In this document: piece by piece, positions 9,344-17,790 of the stretch
Layout: every line of letters starts with the position of its first letter
Numbering within the stretch: position 1 is the stretch's first letter
The notes under the pieces: model-generated
Database searches by the model: none
The model's input: only the letters and a program-made list of their open reading frames with translations
What the model was told of the DNA's origin: nothing
NCBI RefSeq assembly: GCF_019740355.2
Contig: NZ_CP091819.1
Location: 3,472,001-3,536,000, forward strand
DNA length: 64,000 bases
Direction: 5' to 3'
DNA from: Paracrocinitomix mangrovi
Lineage (GTDB): Bacteria; Bacteroidota; Bacteroidia; Flavobacteriales_D; Crocinitomicaceae
Position numbers and translations under genes: made by a program

Positions 9344-9733
9344 CTATTCTTTTTGCTCTCTCAACCACTTTATAGCTTCTTCCTCATTGGTAAACATCCT
9401 AATTGGAATATTCGATTTGACGAATGAGATTTTAATAAAAATATTTGCCAGATGAGAAGCGAATACTGATTTAGTAACAATTGCTCCAGCAATAAGTCCC
9501 TCTTGTCCTTCATCTGAAGAAAGGTATTGTCTGGCCTCCCTTGTAAATCCCTTAAACCCTGATTCAGACGCAATCATTCTTACTCGTTGATAGTTGGTAA
9601 ACTCTTTTCTCTTTTTAACGGCATCTTTAGCCATATCAAGATCAAACATTCCGCCCTTGTACCAACCGAACACAATATCGCCCCTTATTTCAAGCCTGAT
9701 ATTTTCATTTTCGAATGTCCTGTTTTCAGTCAT
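9344..9733 (-). CDS. STAS/SpoIIAA-like protein
   Basis: 129 aa, cytoplasmic. The pattern of beta-strand, central helix and C-terminal TNEEEAIKWLREQKE resembles SpoIIAA-like/STAS-SEC14-type small proteins that are common in Bacteroidota. The same overall plan appears in the gene at 19921-20316 (ending SSVDEARIWI). It is the first gene of the operon with the PAS kinase and LuxR-type regulator, 3 bp from the kinase start. By analogy with partner-switching systems it could be a substrate of one of the SpoIIE phosphatases encoded nearby. A canonical phospho-acceptor serine is not obvious, so that link is inference. Confidence 0.7.
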   Translation of the reverse strand: MTENRTFENENIRLEIRGDIVFGWYKGGMFDLDMAKDAVKKRKEFTNYQRVRMIASESGFKGFTREARQYLSSDEGQEGLIAGAIVTKSVFASHLANIFIKISFVKSNIPIRMFTNEEEAIKWLREQKE

Positions 9734-9918
9734 GAGATTCTACTTCGGTTGACCCTAATTTAATCAAGAAGTTTGATTTAATAAGTTTTAGGTGATAATA
9801 CTTAAGTTTATAAACGTATATTTCCTTGACGAAATTCAATTTTTCTACTGATGTTTTTGTCGAGCGGGAATGGGAATTTTGATGTGACAAATTACACCAA
9901 ATTATTATTCACATCAAT

Positions 9919-12354
9919 ATGAACACATCTACAACAATCGAGTCAGTTAATAATATTATTAACATCATCAAGCAAAAAAAAATTGCTCACCTTTACACAG
10001 GGCCAAACAAAATTGAAAACAACGTAATATCTATTGATAATCAAAAAGTTGTCAATTTTGGATCATGCAGTTACCTGGGGTTGGAATTTGAGAATAGGGT
10101 AACAGACGGAGCAAAAAATGCATTGGATAATTATGGATCCCAATTTTCTTGTTCAAGGGCTTATTTATCAGTTAATCTTTACGAAAAACTAGAGGAATTG
10201 TTATCCAATTTGTTTAGGCATCCGGTAGTAGTTACTCCTACAACAACTTTAGGTCATATAGCTGCAATTCCAATTTTAGTGGATAAAAAGGATGCTGTCA
10301 TCCTGGATCATCAAGTACATAGTTCTGTTCAAACCGCAGTAAAGCTTATAAAATCAGAGGGAACTCATGTTGAAATGTTGAGACATAATAATATGGAGAA
10401 ACTTGAAACGAGGATTATAGAGTTATCTGAAAAACATCAACATATTTGGTATATGGCAGATGGGATTTATTCAATGTTCGGTGATTTTGCACCTCTTGAT
10501 GAAATTCACGCTCTTCTTGAAAAATATCCAAAATTTCATTTATATATTGATGACGCGCATGGAATGAGTTGCTTTGGAGAAAGAGGTCAGGGTTATGTTT
10601 TGTCACAAATTCATCATCATGATAGGATGGTTGTAGCCACCTCGTTTGCAAAAGCTTTTGCTACAGGAGGGGGAGCATTAATTTTTCCAAATCAAGAAAT
10701 GGCGGATAGAGTAAGGAATTGTGGTGGACCAATGATAACGTCAGGTCCTCTTCAACCGGCTAATTTGGGAGCAGCCATTGAAGTTGCGAAAATTCACTTG
10801 TCAGAAGATATATTGACATATCAGAAGGAGCTTAAGGAAAAAATCAAATTCACCAATCAACTACTTAAAGAGCAAAATTTACCGAACCTCTCAAATGAAA
10901 GCACACCAGTTTTTTTTATTGGTGTAGGTATACCAAAATTAGCATATGACCTTGTGCAAAAGATGAAAGATTCAGGGCATTTCTTGAATGTGGGGATTTT
11001 TCCTGCAGTTCCGATTAAAAATTCAGGAGTCAGATTCACTATTACCAGATTGCACAGTAAGGCTCAAATCAAAAGAATGGTAGAAGATTTGGCATTCCAT
11101 TTTTATCAATCTTTAATCGAAAATAACTATGACCTTGAAAGTATTTATAAAGATTTCAGAATAAAAAGGAAAAATGTGAAAAACACTGTTTTAAAACTAA
11201 ATACCGAAAAATTTCAGGTCAATGTTTTTAAGAGTATAATAGAAATTGATAAGGATATTTGGAACTCTACATTAGGAACTCGAGGTATGTTAGATTGGGG
11301 AAATCTGAGCTTATTAGAAAAGTCGTTTGCAAATAATAAATTAAAAGAAGAAAACTGGGATTTTAACTATGTTATCATTTCTGATACAAAAGGTAAAGTT
11401 ATACTCAGTTCATTTTACACAACAGGAATATATAAAGATGACATGTTGGCATCACTTGAAATAAGTGAAGAGCTTGAAAAAATAAGATTGCTTGATCCCT
11501 ATTATGGTACTTCCAAATTCTTATGTGTTGGAAGCCTAATTACTGAAGGAGATCATATCTATTTGAATAAACAACATGACCTATGGAAAGTCGCATTAAA
11601 GCAATTTATTAATCATATTAACCAACTAAAGTCAGAAATGGAATTGGAGACCTTGATTATAAGGGATTTGCCGGCTAATGACTCTCAAATGGATGATATA
11701 ATGTTGGACAATGGTTATTTTAAGATAAATATGCCATTGTCTTATAAATTGGATCTTTCTAATTGGCAAGACGGAGAGTTTTTGGAGATACTGTCTAAAA
11801 GATCCAAAAAGCACTTCAAGCAGAATGTTCGAAGATTCATGAAGTTTTATAAGATTGACATTCCTGAAAATTTGGAGGAAAGTGAATTGTTCCACTTGTA
11901 TCAACTTTACTCAAATGTTCATGCAAAAGGCCTTGAAATCAATACGTATAAATTGCCTTTTAGTTTGTTTAAGAATATGGCCAATCATGATGAGTGGGAT
12001 ATTATAAGATTAAAGGTTGATGTTAATAAAGGAATTGGTATTCCAAACTACATAACTGCTGGAGTTGTTTTTGCCTATAAAGGTAAAAGTGATTATGTAG
12101 GTGGTTTGGTTGGAATTGATTATGACTTGAATATTGAATTTGGCGTCTATAGACAAGCTATTTATCAATTTATTCTTCGAGCAAATGAATTAAACTACGA
12201 TCATCTTGATTTCGGATTCTGTGCAGGTGTGGAGAAAAAGAAATTTGGAGCGAAGTCACATCTCGTTTGTGCTTATGTCCAACAAAACGACAATTATAAA
12301 ATGGAGTCTTTGGCATTCAACACTGCGTATCAAAAGTTGGAAGAAAGGGCATAA
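9919..12354 (+). CDS. Alpha-oxoamine synthase fused to a GNAT-like acyltransferase
   Basis: 811 aa. Residues ~1-405 are a fold-type I PLP enzyme of the alpha-oxoamine synthase family (AONS, KBL, serine palmitoyltransferase). Visible hallmarks are the NFGSCSYLGLE N-terminus, DDAHG (D212/H214, PLP ring contacts) and SFAKAFATGGGA with Schiff-base lysine K245. Members condense an acyl thioester with an amino acid, with decarboxylation. Residues ~430-811 form an Acetyltransf_6/FemAB-like GNAT region (SKRSKKHFKQNVRRF, AGVVFAYKG..VGGLVG, YQFILRANELNYDHLDFGF). The fusion could carry out C-acylation and then N-acylation, as in sphingolipid, ceramide or sulfonolipid biosynthesis; bacterial ceramide synthases are reported to be GNAT-like. 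The substrate is not determinable. It is a single gene flanked by two LuxR-type regulator loci. Confidence 0.85.
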   Translation: MNTSTTIESVNNIINIIKQKKIAHLYTGPNKIENNVISIDNQKVVNFGSCSYLGLEFENRVTDGAKNALDNYGSQFSCSRAYLSVNLYEKLEELLSNLFRHPVVVTPTTTLGHIAAIPILVDKKDAVILDHQVHSSVQTAVKLIKSEGTHVEMLRHNNMEKLETRIIELSEKHQHIWYMADGIYSMFGDFAPLDEIHALLEKYPKFHLYIDDAHGMSCFGERGQGYVLSQIHHHDRMVVATSFAKAFATGGGALIFPNQEMADRVRNCGGPMITSGPLQPANLGAAIEVAKIHLSEDILTYQKELKEKIKFTNQLLKEQNLPNLSNESTPVFFIGVGIPKLAYDLVQKMKDSGHFLNVGIFPAVPIKNSGVRFTITRLHSKAQIKRMVEDLAFHFYQSLIENNYDLESIYKDFRIKRKNVKNTVLKLNTEKFQVNVFKSIIEIDKDIWNSTLGTRGMLDWGNLSLLEKSFANNKLKEENWDFNYVIISDTKGKVILSSFYTTGIYKDDMLASLEISEELEKIRLLDPYYGTSKFLCVGSLITEGDHIYLNKQHDLWKVALKQFINHINQLKSEMELETLIIRDLPANDSQMDDIMLDNGYFKINMPLSYKLDLSNWQDGEFLEILSKRSKKHFKQNVRRFMKFYKIDIPENLEESELFHLYQLYSNVHAKGLEINTYKLPFSLFKNMANHDEWDIIRLKVDVNKGIGIPNYITAGVVFAYKGKSDYVGGLVGIDYDLNIEFGVYRQAIYQFILRANELNYDHLDFGFCAGVEKKKFGAKSHLVCAYVQQNDNYKMESLAFNTAYQKLEERA

Positions 12355-12584
12355 GTATTTTTACGTATTTATTTGGGATGATTGATTATTAATTGATATT
12401 GCGGAAAGTACTTTTTTTATAAAAAAATATTATTCGCTATCCCTGATTAAAACTGAGATTCTGAACTAGCTACTTAATTTTTAGTTGAAATTGTTTGGAA
12501 ATTATCTATTTCTAATATAGCTTTCTGATAACCAATTATTTATTTGTAAGTGTTTAATACTAGAAATTAGCGGAAGGCAATTAA

Positions 12585-13244
12585 ATGACCCAGGAAATTA
12601 AAATAGGAATAGCTGAAGACCAAACTCTTTTTCGTCACGGACTCATTCAATTATTGAATGAACTAGACGGTATGCAGGTGATTGTTGAAGCTGAAAATGG
12701 TCAGGAATTTCTTGATCAACTTGATGAAAATAAAATTGATGTAGCTCTTTTAGATTATCGCATGCCCGTTTTAAACGGAACAAAAACAGCAAGAGAGTTA
12801 GGACTTAGACATCCGGATATTAAAATCCTCTTCATCTCCATGTATAACGAAGAAGAGTTTATTATCAGTGCTATTGAAAATGGAGCTAATGGCTACATTA
12901 CAAAAGATCAAGACATCAATGAAATTGAATTGGCTATTCAAAGTTTGATGAATACAGGATATTACATGAATGATGGTACATCTAGCCTTATTATTTCAAA
13001 TCTCTTGAGCAATGGAAGGCTGTCACCAACTTTCAATAACAAATCAAATACACTAACTGATACAGAAATTACAGTTATCAAATTGATTTGTCAAGAGTAC
13101 AGAACCAGTGAAATTGCTACAATGATTCACCGCGGAACTAGAACAGTGGAAGGCATTAGATCTAATATTCTTAAAAAAATAGGAGCCAAAAATTCAAGCG
13201 GAATAGTAATGTACGCCGTGAAAAATGGCCTCATAGATTTATAA
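12585..13244 (+). CDS. NarL/FixJ-family response regulator (orphan)
   Basis: 219 aa. The receiver domain has E11/D12, phospho-acceptor D57 in VALLDYRMPVLNG and K107 in NGYITKDQD. The C-terminal LuxR-like HTH is divergent: LICQEYRTSEIATMIHRGTR and TVEGIRSNILKKIGAKNSSG. No histidine kinase adjoins it on this strand; the nearest is the PAS kinase operon 3.2 kb upstream on the other strand. It is monocistronic, with a 230-bp AT-rich upstream region and a strong intrinsic terminator 27 bp after its stop. Confidence 0.93.
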   Translation: MTQEIKIGIAEDQTLFRHGLIQLLNELDGMQVIVEAENGQEFLDQLDENKIDVALLDYRMPVLNGTKTARELGLRHPDIKILFISMYNEEEFIISAIENGANGYITKDQDINEIELAIQSLMNTGYYMNDGTSSLIISNLLSNGRLSPTFNNKSNTLTDTEITVIKLICQEYRTSEIATMIHRGTRTVEGIRSNILKKIGAKNSSGIVMYAVKNGLIDL

Positions 13245-13270
13245 TCTAAAATTTTCATGCATAGTAAGCA

Positions 13271-13314
13271 GCGCGGAGACCTTGTGTTTAATTACGGGTC
13301 TCCGCGCCTTTTTT
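13271..13314 (+). terminator. Strong intrinsic terminator
   Basis: Perfect 11-bp stem GCGCGGAGACC / GGTCTCCGCGC with a 15-nt loop followed by a run of six T. It lies 27 bp after the stop of the LuxR-type regulator gene. Confidence 0.93.
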
Positions 13315-13378
13315 GCTAAAAAATTTCTAAATTAGAAATCGTTATAAACCCTATTTATCAATTTGAATGACAGTTTGT

Positions 13379-13395
13379 TGTCAACGCCGTTGACA
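13379..13395. promoter_or_regulatory. 17-bp perfect dyad, candidate operator
   Basis: TGTCAACG-C-CGTTGACA, an 8-1-8 perfect inverted repeat. It lies 50 bp upstream of the ATG at 13446 and downstream of the terminator, in the only space where the promoter of the 13446-15395 operon could be. The symmetry fits a homodimeric repressor or activator. Identity of the binder is unknown. Confidence 0.5.
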
Positions 13396-13445
13396 TTTAA
13401 AAAATCAACCCATTTCTCAAACTCTCATTCAGCAAAAAAATCAAT

Positions 13446-14096
13446 ATGGATCAACTTTTAGTAGACTATAAAGCCTATTATAAAGCACGTATGGATCGTT
13501 GGGAAGGTAATCCGCTTTATCCCAATAGCTATCAATCTGAAAAAGCTTTATTTGAGGCTATGAATTCATGTAATGAGTTAATTGAATTCAAAGACAAAAT
13601 CGGCGATCTCAACATTAAAAATGCAATCGCCTTGGTTATAGACAAAGAAACAGCTAGGCTTAAACACTTTGAAGAATTACAGGAAACTGTAAGAGCATTA
13701 GGACCAAAGTTCACATTAGAGAGAATTGGAAATGCTTCTACAGATATAGAAGTGGCGCAAATTGCCACAGAAGCTGAACATGAAGCAATGATTCTTATCT
13801 CAGTTGATTTGATGATCGATCATTTTTACAGCGATATTATTCCAAGATTGGAAACTTTACAAATGCTTAAAACAATTGAAGGAGCAGAAAAATATCAATC
13901 AGATATTGATTATTCTATTCAAGAAGAAATTAGGCTGATTAAAGAAAATGTTCAACTGTTGGAAGATAATGCTCAGAATTGGCAACAAGGCTGGAAATTC
14001 AATCCTGATTTAGTTTGGGAATTCAGACACCGCAGAAAAATACCACTGCCGGATGAGGTATTGCAAAAAAGAATGAACGAATACAAAACCTTGTAA
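13446..14096 (+). CDS. Hypothetical helical cytoplasmic protein
   Basis: 216 aa, no signal peptide or membrane helix. It is predicted largely alpha-helical, rich in Glu, Lys and Leu, with long amphipathic stretches (IRLIKENVQLLEDNAQNWQQ) suggesting coiled-coil or bundle packing, and a conserved-looking C-terminal EFRHRRKIPLPDE. I do not recognise a family. It is the first gene of a two-gene operon: the next ORF starts 3 bp after its stop, suggesting the two products work together. A perfect dyad precedes it. Confidence 0.75.
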   Translation: MDQLLVDYKAYYKARMDRWEGNPLYPNSYQSEKALFEAMNSCNELIEFKDKIGDLNIKNAIALVIDKETARLKHFEELQETVRALGPKFTLERIGNASTDIEVAQIATEAEHEAMILISVDLMIDHFYSDIIPRLETLQMLKTIEGAEKYQSDIDYSIQEEIRLIKENVQLLEDNAQNWQQGWKFNPDLVWEFRHRRKIPLPDEVLQKRMNEYKTL

Positions 14097-14099
14097 GCC

Positions 14100-15395
14100 A
14101 TGCCAATAGATGATATGTATTTAAATCCCATGTTAGATCCGTTCAGAAACATGGCGAAAGATTGTCAGGAAAAAGGATATACTGGCGAAGCAATGGAAAA
14201 AATGATGGCTGCTCTGCAACGAATGGAACAGTTGGGGCAAGAAGAATCTGATATTGGAGCTTATTCCGGTAAAATTACTTCTGAAGGATTACAAATGACT
14301 TTTTCAAATGCATATGGAGAAGTATTGTCAAATGCAGCAAAATCTGAACAAGGAAATGCAGAGGATTATGATGATGCCGCCATGCTCAAAACCTCTGTAG
14401 ACGCGCTTAAAAATGCAATTGTTGAGTTAAACAGAGCCAAAGATGATCAAATGGCAGAGGCTGAAAAGCACGCCAAAGACAAAACAGCGCTAGAAGTTGC
14501 TCAAAATGAAATTGACGTACTCAATAAAAATGACGTAATTATCAAAGCTATTCAGGAGTTGATAGATTATGGAGAGTCGGGTGTAAATCTGCCAACCTTT
14601 TTAAGGGTGCAAATGGAACGTGGTTTGGATAAAGCCATGGAAGGTTCAACAGTGGTAAGAGACGGATTGATTTATAGTCAAGGATGGGCTGAAGCTTGTC
14701 GTATAAGTCCTTATGATATTGCTAAAAACAACGAAAAATTAGCTTCGTTTGACAATTTAGCTTCACAGGCTAAGTTTGAAGTGCCAGATTCTCTACAAGT
14801 GAGCTTGGCTGAACAAAAAATAGATCATAAGCACACACCGGACATTGCAAAATGGGACGGCATTTTAGACGCCTGGGAACGCATAATGGGATTGTTGGCA
14901 ACCTGGTCATACGCTCACATGAGCTTTGCCGATAAGATTTTTCCTTGGGATGCAATGGCAAATCCATGGCCTGATATTCAAAGAACAAAAGATATTTATC
15001 CGGGTCAAATTAAGGCCAGGTTGCAAATATTTAAGGAGAATTTCGGAATGGATTTCTACGATATTTTTCAGCACGAAACATTTAAATGGAAAGTAGAGAA
15101 TTATCAAATTGACGACTCGCAATTGTGGTTTGAAACAATGATCAATGTGATCTATCCACAGTGCAAGCCCGGTAATTATCTTAATCAGGAAACTATCACC
15201 GAGGTTGAAAGACAGTGGAAAGGTAATCTAATGGTGAATCCTGAAAGACATAAAGATGTTGATCGTTTCATTTCATTTTTTGATAGTGTTTTTGGTGCCG
15301 GTGCCTTTGCTAAGAAAACCAGAGAAACTTATGACTGGGGTGACAGACCTGCGGAGCCATGGAATTTGTCAAATTTTAATGTGCAAAAAGTATAG
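14100..15395 (+). CDS. Hypothetical helical protein, partner of the 216-aa protein
   Basis: 431 aa, cytoplasmic, mostly alpha-helical. Residues ~1-160 are Ala/Glu/Lys-rich with coiled-coil character (MAEAEKHAKDKTALEVAQNE). The C-terminal half is unusually rich in tryptophan (AKWDGILDAWERIMGLLATW, FPWDAMANPWPDIQ, YDWGDRPAEPWN). I do not recognise a family. It begins 3 bp after the stop of the 216-aa gene, so the pair is very likely translated together and may form a complex. No enzyme motif is visible. A stable hairpin follows at 15442-15500. Confidence 0.78.
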   Translation: MPIDDMYLNPMLDPFRNMAKDCQEKGYTGEAMEKMMAALQRMEQLGQEESDIGAYSGKITSEGLQMTFSNAYGEVLSNAAKSEQGNAEDYDDAAMLKTSVDALKNAIVELNRAKDDQMAEAEKHAKDKTALEVAQNEIDVLNKNDVIIKAIQELIDYGESGVNLPTFLRVQMERGLDKAMEGSTVVRDGLIYSQGWAEACRISPYDIAKNNEKLASFDNLASQAKFEVPDSLQVSLAEQKIDHKHTPDIAKWDGILDAWERIMGLLATWSYAHMSFADKIFPWDAMANPWPDIQRTKDIYPGQIKARLQIFKENFGMDFYDIFQHETFKWKVENYQIDDSQLWFETMINVIYPQCKPGNYLNQETITEVERQWKGNLMVNPERHKDVDRFISFFDSVFGAGAFAKKTRETYDWGDRPAEPWNLSNFNVQKV

Positions 15396-15441
15396 GGCGG
15401 CTATTTCGGTTCTCCGGCTTTAGTGCCCTTTTCTAAAAATT

Positions 15442-15500
15442 ACAAATACTTTTTTGAACCGCGAGTTTGCATAGCGCCACTGCGGTTCAAATGTATTTGT
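15442..15500. terminator. Long hairpin, probable bidirectional terminator
   Basis: Stem ACAAATAC...TTGAACCGC pairs with GCGGTTCAA...GTATTTGT around a ~20-nt loop. It is followed on the plus strand by an A/T-rich tail with TTTTT. It lies ~45 bp beyond the stop of the 431-aa gene. Confidence 0.65.
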
Positions 15501-15550
15501 AAATAATTTTTATCAAATGGCAGCTATCGCCTTCACCCCGGCCGTAAAAG

Positions 15551-15592
15551 GCTAAAATCTAATAGCTAATGTCTAGCAGCTAAAATCTAATT
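15551..15592 (+). repeat. Six degenerate heptanucleotide repeats before a SpoIIE gene
   Basis: Six consecutive 7-mers: GCTAAAA, TCTAATA, GCTAATG, TCTAGCA, GCTAAAA, TCTAATT. They end 15 bp before the TTG start at 15608. The same 6 x 7 bp plan with related units precedes the next SpoIIE gene at 17791-17832. Confidence 0.8.
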
Positions 15593-15607
15593 CACTATCT
15601 TGCCGGC

Positions 15608-17680
15608 TTGGGAAAAATTTTCGCAATATCACTCATTTTAATCTCTTTCTATGGCTTTGGACAACCAAAGTCAAATGATGAATTAGCGGCAGTATACAAC
15701 AATCATTCAAATCATGATAGTTTGCGCGCAGATGCTGCTATTGAAATTGCAAATCGCGTCTACTTTTTTGATCTTGATTCGGCTCAAACACTCATTCAAA
15801 ATGCCAAAAAATGGTCTTTAAGTTCAAACTATAAATATGGCTTAGCAAGAGTTGACGGTTTTTTGGGTTTTATCCACCATGTAAAAGGAGAATACCTTGA
15901 AGCCATTGAAAGTTATACTACTTCAATTGATTATAATTTAAAAAATGGCTTTGATATTGAAAGAGCTATGGATTTGGGTAACTATGGTGGTTTACTGGTT
16001 GAATTAAAAGACCCTAAAGCATTAGATTGTTACAAGCAATCAATAGAAATTTATGAAAAACACAATGCAACTGTTGACCTGGCATTTTTATACGCCAATG
16101 TAGCTCAATTTTACGCAGTTGATTTTGAAAATGACAGTTCACTTATTTATCTATATAAAGCATTACCCTTAGCCGAAACAGATGATTCAAAGTCAACGGT
16201 TTATTCTGGATTAACCAGAACGCATCTGAATAAAAAGAATCTTGATAGTGCTGATTATTATTCTAAAAAAGCATTTGAACAAGCTTTAATTCTTGCAGAT
16301 TCAACCTCTATTAGAAGGTATTATCAAGTACAAATGGAAATAAAGTATGGACAAAATCAAATTGATTCGGCTTTGTATTTTGGTAAAAAAGCACAAACTA
16401 TTAAGAATGTAACAAGTCAGATAATTTATGGCTTTAATGAAACTTACAGTGCTGTTTTACACAAAAAAGGAAGGGATAAAGAAGCTTTCGTATACCTTGA
16501 TTCAGCCTACAGATATTTCCGCGATTTCCATTCAGAGGAAATGAAAAATGCGGCTTTTAGAAATGCTGTTAGTTTTGAATATAAGGAGATGCGTTTGGCA
16601 GATTCACTCAATTACTTGAGAGAGGAAGAATTAAAAGAAGCGGAACATCAAAAAGAATTGGCCGTTGAGGCACAAAGAAGATATATTCTTTACGGCGGAA
16701 TGGGTTTGCTAGCAGTAGTCTTGTTAATGGCATATCGTGGATATCGACGAAAAAAACAAGACAATGAAATCATCAGTAAGCAAAAACGCGAGGTTGAAGA
16801 GCAAAAAATGCTGGTAGATGAAAAAAATACGGAGATTTTGGATTCAATTCAATACGCAAAACGCATTCAAACAGCCATTTTACCATCCGAAAAAACAATC
16901 AGTGAATTGTTGCCAAACTCCTTCATCTTATATAAACCAAAAGACATTGTTGCAGGAGATTTTTACTGGATTGAACCGATCCCTGAATCAGGAGGTGTGC
17001 TAATTGCTGCAGCAGATTGTACAGGACACGGAGTACCTGGAGCAATGGTATCTGTAATCTGCAACAATGCGCTTAACAGGTCGGTTAGGGAGTACAAGTT
17101 AACCGATCCCGGAAAAATATTGGATCAAACAAGAGAATTGGTTATTTCAGAATTCCAAAAATCTACAGATGAGGTGAAGGATGGAATGGATATAGCTCTT
17201 GTTTCGCTAACACTCAACACGAAGAATGAGAATGAAGATGACACTAATTCACATTCTAGTACTCATTCTCAAACTGCTTCTCATTCTCAACCTCATTCCG
17301 CTTCTCATTCTCATTCTGTCCTAAAATATTCGGGTGCGCATAATCCGCTTTGGATAATCAAAAGGGGAAGTAATGAAATTATTGAGGTAAAGGCAGACAA
17401 GCAACCAATTGGAAAATTTGATCATGCAAAGTCCTTTACAACGCATGAAATAACAGTTGAAAGTGGAGACCAAATCTACCTTTTTTCAGATGGCTTTATT
17501 GATCAATTTGGTGGACCAAAAGGTAAAAAATTCAAGGCATCCAACTTTAAGGAACTGTTGCTGTCCGTAGCAAAAGAATCACCTCAAAAACAAAAGCAGT
17601 TAATTGACGAAGCCTTTGAAAGCTGGAAGTCAAGTTTAGAGCAGCTAGATGACGTTTGCGTTATAGGTGTGAGAATATAA
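15608..17680 (+). CDS. TPR-SpoIIE membrane phosphatase
   Basis: 690 aa from a TTG start; the upstream in-frame ATG at 15569 runs into a stop after four codons, so TTG is the best choice. A signal peptide or anchor (KIFAISLILISFYGFGQ) is followed by TPR-like repeats (~30-330), one membrane helix (~358-377), a coiled coil (~380-415) and a SpoIIE/PP2C phosphatase (~430-690) with KPKDIVAGDFYW (~443) and ADCTGHGVPGAMVS (~467) carrying metal-binding acidic residues. A Ser/His-rich low-complexity insert (~548-572) interrupts the phosphatase. It is expected to dephosphorylate a STAS-type partner in response to periplasmic TPR signalling. Heptamer repeats precede it and the structured 80-bp trailer follows. 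Confidence 0.9.
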   Translation: MGKIFAISLILISFYGFGQPKSNDELAAVYNNHSNHDSLRADAAIEIANRVYFFDLDSAQTLIQNAKKWSLSSNYKYGLARVDGFLGFIHHVKGEYLEAIESYTTSIDYNLKNGFDIERAMDLGNYGGLLVELKDPKALDCYKQSIEIYEKHNATVDLAFLYANVAQFYAVDFENDSSLIYLYKALPLAETDDSKSTVYSGLTRTHLNKKNLDSADYYSKKAFEQALILADSTSIRRYYQVQMEIKYGQNQIDSALYFGKKAQTIKNVTSQIIYGFNETYSAVLHKKGRDKEAFVYLDSAYRYFRDFHSEEMKNAAFRNAVSFEYKEMRLADSLNYLREEELKEAEHQKELAVEAQRRYILYGGMGLLAVVLLMAYRGYRRKKQDNEIISKQKREVEEQKMLVDEKNTEILDSIQYAKRIQTAILPSEKTISELLPNSFILYKPKDIVAGDFYWIEPIPESGGVLIAAADCTGHGVPGAMVSVICNNALNRSVREYKLTDPGKILDQTRELVISEFQKSTDEVKDGMDIALVSLTLNTKNENEDDTNSHSSTHSQTASHSQPHSASHSHSVLKYSGAHNPLWIIKRGSNEIIEVKADKQPIGKFDHAKSFTTHEITVESGDQIYLFSDGFIDQFGGPKGKKFKASNFKELLLSVAKESPQKQKQLIDEAFESWKSSLEQLDDVCVIGVRI
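17251..17317 (+). repeat. CATTCT-type short repeat encoding a His/Ser-rich insert
   Basis: Repeated CATTCT/CATTCC hexamers inside the phosphatase domain of the 15608-17680 gene encode alternating His-Ser pairs (residues ~548-570). A shorter version occurs at the same place in the 49362-51404 paralog (about 51018-51048), and none in the 17863-19824 paralog. Confidence 0.8.
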
Positions 17681-17760
17681 TTCGAACATCTATATAAGCA
17701 GTTTACCCTGACCGCGTGTCGCAAAAGCTTTAGCGGTGGCGCAGCCTGTCGAAGGGTAAT
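17681..17760 (+). ncRNA. 80-bp structured trailer, copy 1
   Basis: Begins directly after the stop codon. Outer arms TACCCTGAC / GTCGAAGGGTA enclose an inner ACCGC / GCGGT pairing around GC-AAAA-GC. Near-identical 80-bp copies follow the other two TPR-SpoIIE genes at 19825 and 51405, with a compensatory change in the outer arms. The outer arms resemble the widespread CCCTGAGC/GTCGAAGGG intergenic palindromes. It could be a 3' UTR stability element, an attenuating terminator without a U-run, or a mobile palindromic repeat. Confidence 0.6.
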
Positions 17761-17790
17761 AGGAGTTCGCATATAAATTCCTATCAATCG

